Source: Aphelenchoides besseyi
Taxonomy: Eukaryota; Nematoda; Chromadorea; Rhabditida; Aphelenchoididae
NCBI GenBank assembly: GCA_024699855.1
Contig: JAMPIQ010000002.1
Location: 12,958,001 to 13,022,000 of the forward strand
Reading direction: 5' to 3'
Length of the DNA stretch: 64,000 bases
Within the stretch, counting starts at the first letter, position 1. Every line of letters begins with the position of its first letter. The notes below the pieces were generated by a model. The model saw only the letters and a program-made list of their open reading frames with translations. It was not told the DNA's origin and did not search any database. This document shows, piece after piece, positions 34,227-45,493 of the stretch. A program made the position numbers and the translations under genes.

Positions 34227-37200
34227 GTCGTTTGAAATGGATCAGAAAATAATCGAGCAATTTGTCTCCGAACTTCACGCGGCCATTAGAGCACGAGAGC
34301 TCAACCAACCAACTGACCGGATGAATCAACCACAATTCCCAATCAATTTCAAGAGCGAACAGCTGCGGTCCCCTCCCAAAACGGCACTTTGAGTTTTAAA
34401 CCGACCAGCAGGAAATATGGCCGCTCGAACGACGTCTTGCGTTCAGAAATCGTCGAGTGAATAGACGGGAAACGACGCCGAAACATTCAACTTTCTACGA
34501 CTCATTTTACAGAAAAAATGATCGTTGCTGTCTAAGATGGCACTCTTGCACGTATTCTTATAGTTCGAACAATTACAATTTTAAATTTCACTACGAGGAT
34601 AATTGATATTGAACATAAGATATTTAAGTAATGAGTTGAATATGCGTAAAGCTCTTGCTCGTTGATGATACATATTATATTCTTCCTAGTTTAGTTTCAA
34701 ATAAAGTTATCATTTGCTTGGTAAATGGATTAACTAATTACTTCAGAACAGTGCACCCGCAAAATCAGTAGACGAAACGAATGGGCTCGAATGTTTGAGA
34801 ACTCTTTCAAATCGACCTCGACCACTTTGTTTCGCTCGTTGTCTGAGTTTGTTGTCGAACCTTTGGGGAATAGTTCGCTCCTACATAAGCGGCAGATCTC
34901 TTTTGTCGTGGTTAGCTTCTCTGCTTCTGCTATCTTAAGTGTCGTACACGAATGGCGTGCGCCCAATCTCATTTCATTAGATACTTACAGTGGGCAACCA
35001 GTTAATTACTTGATGTCTAACTATTGGTGCTGAAAAACTCGGTTGAGTTTGTTGGCATTTACTCGGTAATTGACGAGCGTTTTTGTTGTTCTTTGAATCT
35101 TAAACTGTTCATCACTTTCTATTTCTTACAATATTAAGTGTAAAAGTACAAAAGGTATTGAGGATTACGTCTGATTTAACTCATTCTTTTTGGTCCATTG
35201 TTTTGACGTGGTAAGTCTGTCAACTAGATTCTTTCGTTCAACAGCTCGACGCAAGTCGAACATTTTGCAAACAATGAAATAGAAGAACGATGGTGTTCAC
35301 AAACTTAAAGGTTTTCAGCAGAACTAACTTGAAGAAATCGATCTTAGACCTCGACAACCAATTACCGAACTTTTGTTCGCGTGATACCTATTGTGCGGAT
35401 TGAGGTATAAGTTCACACGCACAAACGACCGATGTTCAAAAATGGTTTCCGTATTTGGCTTTCGGAATGGAAATTCCATTTACCGAATGCGTCTTATGAC
35501 TTATTTACGATATTTGTCTCGATGAGCGTTTAATGTTCGATAGTGCTATTTGGGCGCATTTAAAACAACCTGCTTGATAGTTCGTGTTTCGCTGAAGAAA
35601 AGCAAAAGAATAAAATTCAATTTTAGAGATTTGGCTTATCTATCGCAAAGGCCCATCGCTCTTTCAACTTTACGTATTGCCCAAGCGACGTGAGTTCTGT
35701 TAATACGTCGATTTGTCTAACTGAAATACTCATTTGTTATTTACACTATACGTTCATTTATGCGAACATCAAACGTTACCAAATTAAGCGAGGAGTGCGT
35801 GCGTCCAACGAGAATATGGTCGTATAATTAGAGCAATGACATGAAATTATGAACCTATTCGTAATCAGGTTGATTATCGAGCTATTCCCTTTGGAACAGA
35901 GGTCTTCTTTTCATGTTCATTAATATCGCTGCGTATTTATAGTCCAATTAGTTGACATAGATTACGAGAAAAAATGAATACTCGCAAAGTCCAGAAGCAT
36001 CGAATGCTTGGGTATTTGAATTCGTGATTGTTGGTTTCGTTTTTTCGAGGGTTTTTTTTACTCAAACTTTCTGGCTTCAATCAGTGAATAGTCGTCTACT
36101 CACGGCGTGTATGACGAATCTTTTTGCAAACAGGAAAGATTCGAAAATTTGAGCCCATACTTTGTAGATGATATAAATGTTTTCTTTTGTTGTTCAAACA
36201 TTTTGCCTATTGAGTGGCACAGTTTTTGTCGAAACGAAGAATAATGTTTGTAAATAGTACGACCGAAACGTAAGGAGAACGAATGGTCAACGTATTTGCA
36301 TACTTGGCTTAACTATCGCACGTATTGTGTCGCAAAATCGGGCATCGACACAGTTGGAGGACACGAAAATCGGACCGTTCTTAGAATGTTTACGTTCACG
36401 CTGAAATGGCCGGACTTCTTGTAGCACAGAAAACGGGTGTGAGGGCCACACGTTTTGCCTCCGGCCTCTAACTGTGTGTGCCGCTCATTATCCTGCCAAA
36501 ATCAACGTCTCAAACATCTCTCAGCCAATTTTCATGAGAACACCGTAGTCTGTTAACTGCCTGCTGGTCATTGAAAAGTAACTTTGCAATTAAAGACCAT
36601 TTCTTCGTAATTTCAAACTGCTGTGACTCTCAATCAGTCGGCTCGTCTTCCAACACAACTCTTCTTAAAACAATAGGGTTACCTTTTCAGTTTATGAAGC
36701 CCAAAGACTCAAAGTTATCTGCAGGGTTTATAGTTGCTAATAGGCAAAATTTATTAAGTAAATGACTAACCAGTCCAATTTGAAGGTAAAATCAAAACGA
36801 AGTTCAGGTACTGATTAAAATATAAGTACTTCAAGTTTATTAGTTCACGTGCTTCTTCTGTTATTTCCTTCCGGTCCTTCGCGCTTATTCTCACACCGAA
36901 TGTCCGTCGACTTTTTTTTTAGTCAGGCGGGGACTTCCGTTGACGAACGACGATTTTCAGTCCCTCAAACCCGCCGGTTTTTTCTTGTTCGTCTCTGTGG
37001 CAAAACGGCCAAATGGTCGTTGCAGTCTCTTGGCCCAAATTTCTCTGCTTCGTGTCTCTTCGTTCAATCTCACTTTGCCCGCGGCGCTTTCTCTTCGTTG
37101 GACTTGCCGAAGAGGTACTACGCCGCTGCCGTAAATCGCATAACTGCAGCAGAGAGTGGCCAGACGAACGACAAGGACTACGCTGAATTGCAACGGTGCA

Positions 37201-38554
37201 TGTCCACAGATGACAACATAGCGCTTTTACTTCTCGCGCTGTTGGTGTCCTCCTCACGTTTGGCAATCGTTTTTGCCACCTTTTTGAATGCTCGTGTCGT
37301 CTACGTTCCAATGTCCAAAAGTGCGGAGAGGAGCGTGGAGCGATATCGTGTTATGCGTTCAATTGCTTCTCGTTTATTTGGGTCCCTATTTCTGTCTGTC
37401 TCACCAATTAACCACAACGAGAATCATTTGCTTTGTAGAGCATGAAAATACGAACTTTATGTTTCAATTTCCGTTTATTTCGCGTTCGAGGAAATTCCAA
37501 GTTCACCGTAATTTTCAATTGTGTCCACGAATTTCAACGTATTCATCTCTAAAAAAAGGATGCGCTTATCAAACGGTCAATGATCATCCACGTGCTTATC
37601 GAATTACGTACGTCGTGTTGGTGCGTGTATTTGACACATAACTTTTTTGAATATCCATCTTTTATTATACGAATCCTGTGGTTAACGCTGAACTGCAAGT
37701 GTGATTATTATCGAAGCTTTTAATTGACGACCTTTTCGATAAGCGTTTTTTTACGAATGACCACAGGCTCGTAAATCGCGAGATGTTCTTCTTTAGAACT
37801 CGAACAGCGTCTGCTTACGAGAAAAGAGCGGAGGTCATGGGAGCGGACCTAAGTTTGTCCCGATGATTTGCACCGGTTTTTATGTCCGTGTTCCGTCCGT
37901 TCTCATATCCCAATTTTCTTTCTACGCATTTTGATTCTCTGGTCCCACAACTCGAAAGGCGCTACACATTGTACTGACTATTAGTGCAAAGTTAATTTTG
38001 GACGTGTTCTATGCGTAACAGTTTCGAGAACAACGAATTCGCTGTTCCCTTCGAATCGCGATCGTGTTCGATTGTTCGCCAACCAAAAAGACGTCCGTGT
38101 GAGAATTTAATGTTAGGAATTAGTTGAATCACTAGACAGCTAGTCTGTGGAGCTTGGAAACTTATACGAAGCTTAACATAACAATCGCTTTTCTCGTCAA
38201 TTTCGTCGCTCAATTGCCACCTCTTCACTCACTCTCAGCGTCATCGGCGTGAACTCGTCATCGATATCATGAACCTGCATTAAATGCGAACATTCCGTTT
38301 TGACGTGTTCCCCCGCACGCGTTTTGATAATTCTCTCCCGTTTACATTCGTTTGTTTTGACGCATCTTCCTTTTGTTATGATTGCTCCTGAAGTTTTCAC
38401 ATGAAGTTGCTTATCTTCATATCGTGTTTACATGAACGTTTTCTTCTTTATCGTTTGTTCACAATAAGGACCTGATTGTCGTTCAATTTCAGGTTGTGCA
38501 TTAGCGGCTTTCTTCTGATCACTGTGCTTTGTTGCATGAAATCAGGCGACCAAG
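34227..38554. other. 4.3-kb region upstream of the GRK gene, no confident gene
   Basis: The first part is A+T-rich with short frames. Around 36849-37445 the composition becomes G+C-rich and long frames exist on both strands (198 codons on plus, 130 on minus) with no domain, arginine- and serine-rich. This is expected from low stop-codon density and not from a gene. The stretch to 38.5 kb is likely to contain the GRK promoter and 5' UTR. A near-inverted pair (CACAGTTGGAGG near 36350 and CCTCTAACTGTG near 36465) is not convincing as an element. Confidence 0.4.
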
Positions 38555-41500
38555 ATGGCCGATCTGGAGGCAGTTCTCGCCGATGTCTCCTATCTCATGG
38601 CTATGGAAAAAAGCCGAAGTCAACCGGCGGCTCGGGCATCGAAAAAAATCATTCTACCGGACCCCAGGTAACTGAACAGACGATGAAGTCGATCGAAAAT
38701 GTGTTTTCAGTGTTCGGAGTATTATGCAAAAATATCTCGAAAAAACGGGTGATATACGATTCGAAAAGATTTTCAACCAGCGTCTTGGTTTTCTGTTGCT
38801 CAAAGATTTCGCCGAAAATGTGTCCGAAATGTCGTGTCCACAAATTAAATTCTACGAAGCTGTAAGTAACAATACGACCAATCAAGCACGCAACCGTCTA
38901 ATATTCAGATCAAAGAATACGAGAAACTGGAAACACCTGAAGAGCGATTGGCCAAAGCTCGCGAAATCTACGATCATCATATCATGGTGGAGATGCTTGC
39001 ACACTCACATGTAACTCTTACTTCTTTCGATTACTTATAGCGTGTATTTTTAGCACTACAGCAAAGAATCTCTACAACACGTGCAACGTAATTTGATGAA
39101 AAACGTTGTGCCACCCGATTTATTTCAGGCAAGTTGCTTTCACTTCCGCTTCGCTTCCACTTATTTCTAATTTCGTCTGCGTTGTAACGCACGCAATGGC
39201 CAAACGAGACGAATTCAAAAACCTTGTATTCTGGTTTAACGACTGTGATTAGTGCTAATTCATTAGCTAAAAGTATCAGAAATCTCGCGTGTTCAAGCTC
39301 TCAATTAGCATTTGCGTGCTTTTGTTGTTTACGAACGAACGTGTCGCCGCTGGAAACTTCAAATCGTGTCCTGGGATTCGTAAACCTAAGAAACCCGAAG
39401 TCAATTGAACGTCCGAGAAAAACTGTCTGGTCGGTAGATGTGAATAGAAATTGCTGTCTTTTTTTGAAGGAACTTCCGGTATAAACCCACGCACCAACTA
39501 CGATACGAATTCGCCGACTTTTACTTCACACAATTCTCGATCATTAAACTGCAAATCAACTCGCAATCACACAAAAACTCATGTTTTCAATAAGATGTCT
39601 ATCGAACGTTAACACCAAAGCAATTTGTAGTCTACAGAAACCATTCAGTCATTTTGAACAAATTAGAAATGACAAGTACATTCGGAAGGTTGTTGTCGCA
39701 ACTCTCACACTATCCTCTTATCCACGACATAGACATTGATGTTGGAAGTGGTATGAACTTTTGCTTTTTCAGCCATACGTCACAGAAATCTGCGAACAAT
39801 TGAAGCAAGAAGTGTTCCCGAAGTTTTTGGAAAGCGAAAAGTTCACACGATATTGCCAATGGAAAAATCTCGAATTAAACATGCAATTAACGATGAACGA
39901 CTTTTCCGTGCATCGAATTATTGGCCGAGGTGGATTCGGTGAAGTGTACGGTTGTCGTAAAGCAGACACGGGAAAAATGTAAGCAACAATTAGAATACAA
40001 GTCTACGAAACAAAATTACTGTTCAAGTACTTATCGGAATATTTTAGGTACGCAATGAAATGTTTGGATAAAAAACGTATCAAATTGAAACAAGGAGAAA
40101 CATTGGCGTTGAATGAGCGAATTATGCTTAGTCTCGTTAGTACAGGTGTATGTTTGGTGTCAAGATTTGAAGAACTATTCAACCAATTTGCAGCAAGATT
40201 GTCCATTCATTGTGTGTATGACTTATGCATTTCAATCGCCAGACAAGCTTTGCTTTATTCTTGACTTAATGAACGGCGGCGATTTGCATTATCATTTATC
40301 TCAACATGGAGTCTTCAGCGAGACCGAAGTTTTGTTTTATGCCAGTGAAGTGATCCTTGGTCTTGAACACATGCACAACCGATCAGTAGTTTATCGGGAC
40401 CTTAAACCGGCCAACATTCTTTTGGACGAAAACGGACACGTTCGTGTTTCTGATTTGGGTCTTGCATGTGATTTCTCGAAGAAAAAACCACATGCTAGTG
40501 TGTAAGTGAATTTTTAAACTATTAGATTGATGTTTGTTTTCAGCGGAACTCACGGTTACATGTAAGTTCAAACAAATCGTTTGTAATTCCTAGCATTAAG
40601 CTCTGAATGTACGTAATCAATTGTAAACATTGTAGGGCGCCGGAAGTTTTGGCCAAAGGAGTTGCATATGACTCATCTGCCGACTGGTTCTCATTCGGGT
40701 GTATGCTTTATAAGTTGCTTAAAGGTCACAGTCCATTCCGACAAAACAAATCGAAAGTGGTCGGTCGCTTTGAATTGAAATCCAATTAAACGGAACGGGA
40801 ATTTTAGTCACAAGACAAAAACGAAATCGACAAAATGACATTAACACAAGACATCGAACTTCCGGATCAAGGATTTACTCCCGAATGTCGCGATTTGTTA
40901 GAGGGATTGTTGAAACGCGAAGTGCACGAACGTTTGGGTTGTCGTGGTCGAGGGTTTGTTTAAGTCCAGTAAATAGATGATATTGACGACTATAGAGCGG
41001 AAGAAGTCAAAGACCATCCCTACTTCAAAGGTGTTGATTGGCAAGTGGTTTATCTGCGACGTATGACTCCGCCGTTGATTCCACCGCGTGGTGAAGTGAA
41101 TGCGGCCGACGCGTTTGATATTGGAAATTTCGATGATGATGAAGTCAAAGGCGTGAAGTTGAATGAGGGAGATAGTGATTTGTACAAAAACTTCAATATC
41201 ACTATTTCCGAACGTTGGCAAAACGAAATCGCAGAGACAGTTTTCGATGTGGTCAATCAAGATGCGGACAAAATGGAAATGAAAAAGAAATCGAAACAGA
41301 AGGTTAAGATGACTGCCGACGAAAAAGGTACGAAAACAAATTAAACAGTAAATTCCAATCTTTACGTTCAGATTCGGACGTTATTGTTCACGGTTACATC
41401 AAGAAATTAGGTGGGCCGTTCACTTCGGCATGGCAAACTAAGTATGGAAAACTGTATCCAAGTCGATTTGAAATTTATCCCGAGTCATTGAACGGAAAAC

Positions 41501-41915
41501 CAGATGTACGCTTTGACATACATTACTTTTTGTATTCTTTGTATTTCAGTTGATTTTCATGGATCAAATCGAAGAAGTTTCATCGGAGCTGCAAACAGTT
41601 AAGGGTGAAAACGCCATTGTCGTTCGATTGAAAGATGGTTTCAAGGAAACGAAGATAATTTTGACGAATCAAGTGAGAGATGAGCTCAAACTCAAAACGC
41701 AACTTATGTTTCAGGATGAGATTTCGTTGAAAGAATGGCACACATCATTGCGAACAGCTCATCGCGTATCACAGGAGTTACTTCAACGAATGGGTCGAAA
41801 AGCAATCAAGATCTATGGCGTGAATCACGACCCGATGTTGAGCGAAAACGACAGGCCCGGTTCGGTGAATCGAATGTTCATGAACCGCGCATCTTCTGTT
41901 GATTCGGGCATTTGA
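38555..41915 (+). CDS. grk-2: G protein-coupled receptor kinase, GRK2/3 type
   Basis: The ATG at 38555 gives the typical GRK2 N-terminus ([20 protein letters not shown]). RGS-homology (RH) exons follow with [20 protein letters not shown] and [19 protein letters not shown]. The kinase domain has [47 protein letters not shown], the family DLG instead of DFG ([10 protein letters not shown]) and [14 protein letters not shown], with the C-lobe at [18 protein letters not shown]. After the AGC tail ([18 protein letters not shown]) comes a PH domain ([32 protein letters not shown]) that binds G beta-gamma and PIP2 in this family. The protein phosphorylates activated GPCRs and recruits arrestin. One long intron (39129-39772) starts with GC; the others are short GT-AG. 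Stop TGA 41913-41915. Confidence 0.97.
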
Positions 41916-42593
41916 AACTTCTTGTTAATTGATTATAATGTCAACACACATTTCATCTTTTCTTTCATTCTTTTTGTTCATTTACATGTTTCAAAGATTG
42001 CGCTTTGAACCTCATCATGTTTCTTGTAAATACGTTCTGACGATTGGGACTCCACTTTGAACACAAATTGCTGTAGATTGTGTGGTAAGTGAGTCGAGGT
42101 TTGAATACTGGCATAATCTCTAGTTCGTTTGTCTAACAGTAACATACAATTAAATGTTCTTGTCGTGAGTCTTTGTCTCTGATTGGATCTCAGATTTTTC
42201 ATTTAGAAGATTTCTTGTATATTGCAGTTTAGTTTCTCTGATCAATATCCGGTTTTGAAGGTTCGCAAATCTCAAACCAATCTCTTGAATTCGATCATTT
42301 TATACAACGTTTTCTACTCACTTTTTTGTTTCTGGTCATATTTAAAGAACAAATCTCCTAATAAACTATTATGTGAACATTCTTGAAAGTAAAGATTTAC
42401 TAACGATATGACGACTTAGCAAAACGATATGAACAACTGGCACGTACAACTGGCTTTTGATACAAAAATACACTTTGAAACAATATAACTGCTCCAATAC
42501 GTTGACTACCTGTACGGAACTACGATCATTAGAAAAAGCTGTCCGGTGAATGTGAACATAAAAATGATAAAGGAAACTCGACTGTCGAGTTGA
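41916..42593. other. convergent 3' region between GRK and PGRMC genes
   Basis: The two genes end towards each other here, so this is 3' UTR and spacer. A 74-codon minus-strand ATG frame (41978-42202) has no domain and lies opposite the probable GRK 3' UTR; I treat it as chance. Confidence 0.45.
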
Positions 42594-43238
42594 CTATTCA
42601 GCGGCCTTCACTGGTCGTTCTACAAACTTGCCTTCTTCGATATCTAAACGACCCAATGTCCCCCATTGAATCGTTGCCTTTTCTCCGTTGTAATCACGCG
42701 GTTTATCACCTGGCGCAAGCAAACGACCAACAAATGGATACTTCACTGTAAATCAATAGTGTCTCAATAATAAGAAAATGCTCGTCTTACTTCGCAAACG
42801 TTCTTCCCATTCCAACGCATCGGACAGATCGCTGCTATTCAGATCCGAAATATCATCGTATTCGTCTTTCACGGCCTTCATATCAAATGTAGCAAATGCC
42901 CGGGTACCATCGTGTCCGGCAAAGTTCGAATAAACGCCTTCCGGACCATAATAGTCTTTTCCGCGTGTAACATCAAAAATCTAAAGATACCACGTAACTA
43001 CAAAACAAATACTCACACTCACCCGTCCAGCAACTCCAACGAAAATATGCGGATCATCAACGCCATTGTATTTTTTCATTTCCTCCACCGTCAGGTCCAT
43101 CATTTCGATCTTTGGAAGCTCGGGCTCAACTACTACTTCGACCGTGGGTGGTTTCTTGAAGAAGAAGTGATAAACCACATATGATAAGATTGCCAACAAA
43201 ATCACATCAGTGTAACCGATCTCGAGAAGATACGACAT
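42594..43238 (-). CDS. vem-1: membrane-associated progesterone receptor component (cytochrome b5-like MAPR protein)
   Basis: The ATG at 43238 opens an N-terminal membrane anchor (LLAILSYVVYHFFF), then a proline/glutamate linker and the cytochrome b5-like heme-binding domain. The linker includes ELPKIEMMDLTVEEM. Heme-binding tyrosines lie in DYYGPEGVYSNFAGHDGTRA, followed by FDMKAVKDEYDDISDL and the conserved WEERLRKYPFVGRLL. PGRMC1-type proteins bind heme through tyrosine and partner with cytochrome P450 enzymes and membrane receptors. In C. elegans the homologue VEM-1 interacts with UNC-40 in axon guidance. Three exons are visible with 43-56-base introns. It is divergently transcribed from the neighbouring eEF1B gene. 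Confidence 0.95.
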
Positions 43239-43683
43239 CGTTTCTAGAAGTCAAATTTCAGTAGATTTGTTTAAGACAAAAACGAAAGTGCTCAACGAGA
43301 ATAACCAAAACGTTTTATAACCGCGAAGTACACACTCACAAAACAAAACAAAAAACCTTATCGGTACTGATCGAAAATACAATCGTTATGTACCGAAACA
43401 AACTACTTTGTCAGCATGAGTTCGGGTCGTAAACAAACTACGTTCTTCAATTCGACGTCGCGAACGAAAATGCGATTTGACGAGTTCGCAATAAAACGCA
43501 CGACTTCAATAACAGGACGCAGTTCGCACTCGTTTTCCCTACGATTCTTTCCGTCGAGTTGATGTTGGAATTCGTCGAATGGTCGACTTCTTTCGATCTC
43601 AACATCCCTCTTTCTAAACATACTTTTGCTTTTTCAGATTTCACTCTTCACTTGTGTTACCCCTTTGTGTTGAATTCGCAACA
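43239..43683. other. divergent promoter region of PGRMC and eEF1B genes
   Basis: The intergenic stretch lies between two start codons on opposite strands. It should contain both promoters. No frame of interest is seen; the short minus-strand frames at 43403-43644 have no domain. Confidence 0.45.
43625..43637 (+). promoter_or_regulatory. likely spliced-leader trans-splice or 5' UTR acceptor for eEF1B
   Basis: The stretch TTTGCTTTTTCAG ends 46 bases before the eEF1B ATG without an obvious upstream donor. In nematodes such isolated acceptors before housekeeping genes are usually trans-splice sites for a spliced leader. It could equally be the 3' end of an ordinary 5' UTR intron. Confidence 0.4.
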
Positions 43684-44538
43684 ATGACTTTCGATAATTT
43701 GAAGAACTCCGCAGACCAACAAAAACTCAACGAGCATTTGCAAACTCGTTCTTACGTCGACGGAGGGTAAGAATCACAATTTAATGGTGTCGATAGTTGT
43801 TCTCGATTTCTAGTGCCGAACCCACCAGTGCTGATTTCGAGACCTACAAAGCATTGACAAGTGCCAACGTGAACACTTCGAAGTTGCCGCACGTTGCTCG
43901 TTGGGCGAAACACATCGAATCGTTCTCTGAAAATGAGCGTTCTAAGTAAGCCTTTAGATTATTTGTGGTTTATTGCGAATCTCTTGTTTAAGGTGGGCCA
44001 GCGGTGCCGGTACTTCGGGAGCATCTCAAGGAAAGAGCTCAACTTCGGCTCCAGCAAAAGAAGGAGGAGAAGATTTCGATTTGTTCGGATCGGAAAGCGA
44101 AGATGATGAGGAAAAAGAACGTGTCAAACAAGAGCGCCTCAAAGCGTACGCTGAGAAGAAGTCCAAGAAGCCGGGACCCATCGCCAAATCGTCGGTCATT
44201 TTGGATGTGAAGCCATGGGACGATGAAACCGATATGGAGGAAATGCAGAAACAAGTCAAATCAATTGAACAAGATGGTTTGGTTTGGGGAGCATGTGAGT
44301 TTCGATTGCTTGAAATTTGATTATGCTTATTGTTTAGCCAAATTGATCCCGATGGCTTATGGAATCAAGAAGTTGCAAGTCGTGATGACCATCGAAGACG
44401 ACAAAGTCAGTGTTGATGATTTGATCGAGAAGATTACTGAATTTGAGGAACTTGTTCAGGTACGAAATCACAATGAAGTTATGATTTTATATTCTTTAAT
44501 TTCAGTCCTGCGACATTGTGGCGTTCAACAAAATCTAA
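43684..44538 (+). CDS. translation elongation factor eEF1B beta subunit
   Basis: The start ATG at 43684 gives an N-terminal GST-C-like part ([35 protein letters not shown]), a Ser/Ala/Gly linker, an acidic region ([19 protein letters not shown]), then the guanine-exchange domain. Key stretches are [25 protein letters not shown]-like [18 protein letters not shown] and [15 protein letters not shown], ending with the canonical [12 protein letters not shown]. eEF1B beta reloads eEF1A with GTP in translation elongation. About four short introns interrupt it, and AATAAA follows the stop. The C-terminal lysine/isoleucine ending is the catalytic one. Assignment is very secure. Confidence 0.97.
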
Positions 44539-44571
44539 ATGTTGTAGTATTCTAACTTTTTGTTGTTTAGA

Positions 44572-44577
44572 AATAAA
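44572..44577 (+). terminator. polyadenylation signal AATAAA for eEF1B beta
   Basis: AATAAA occurs 34 bases after the stop codon, which is a typical distance for a compact nematode 3' UTR. Confidence 0.6.
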
Positions 44578-45493
44578 CTTGTTAACTTGTTGGTTACAGT
44601 AATTTTGATCAACAAACAAATTACTTTTCCTGCATTCTTATTACGCAATACAAGCTATGAAAAATACGAAAGTGTAATTCGGAATAAGACAAATTTGAGT
44701 TTTTCGCTTACGCCTGTTTACTTACAGTTAGTGCAATTTCATCCAAAGCTTCATCAGTTGCTGTTCGTTGACGCTTAGCTTCTTATCAACAGTAAGTAAT
44801 TGTTTTGATCTAACGACGCAAATTAAGAATCTATTATTTACACATCTATCACTCGTTGATTCTTCCTCACCTACTATTGGATGCTTATGATGTATATATT
44901 CTGCTAAGTTGGAACTACGATTTCAGATAAGGTGTTTTATTTTATGTTTAACTTAACATTTGCAATTTATTCAATCATATTCCCACAAGATTCCGCCAAA
45001 ATCGTCGTTTGCCCTCTGATCTTCAGTTGAAATTATTATACGAAATATGAACAAAGTTTAGCTTAACCGCCAAGACAACATGATTGGATTGAAGGTTCTT
45101 AACAGAGTCAGTGAATACAAGAAAAAGCATTTTCTCGAGAGTTGGTTTGCAATGATACGCCACGGGAGAAGCCGAAAACAACGGGAGTTTTGCGAAATGA
45201 TGTTTGTTCAAACTATACACGATTTTGGTTGTGGACAAGAAAAGATGATACAAACAACAGTGTTCGTGCACATAGCGCCTTTGTTTTGTTTATAAATTAA
45301 TTTCAAGCCAAAGGAGAGTTGATACAAAAAGAAACCGCACGTGGCGGAATAACAGAAGAGTTGAGATTACTGGTGTTTGAGTGAGTTTGATCAAGATGGA
45401 TGAGATATTCTGACAAAATGAACAATCGATTTTCTATAGTGTTCAAAAGCCTAAGACATGTGACAACAATCTTTCCATAAGCGTATTGTTCTT
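44578..45493. other. convergent 3' spacer between eEF1B and ida-1 homologues
   Basis: The eEF1B gene on plus and the pseudophosphatase gene on minus both end towards this stretch. Frames such as 45080-45295 are short and without a domain. No RNA gene was recognised. Confidence 0.45.

Noticed and set aside
36350..36478. Possible inverted repeat (CACAGTTGGAGG / CCTCTAACTGTG) as a MITE end
   Set aside because: The arms are only about 12 bases with a mismatch and no target-site duplication was seen.
37000..37445. 198-codon plus-strand frame in a G+C-rich island as a gene
   Set aside because: An equally long frame lies on the other strand, both biased by base composition; no domain or signal.
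41978..42202. 74-codon minus-strand ATG frame opposite the grk-2 3' UTR
   Set aside because: No domain and no splice signals; the position fits the 3' UTR of the GRK gene.
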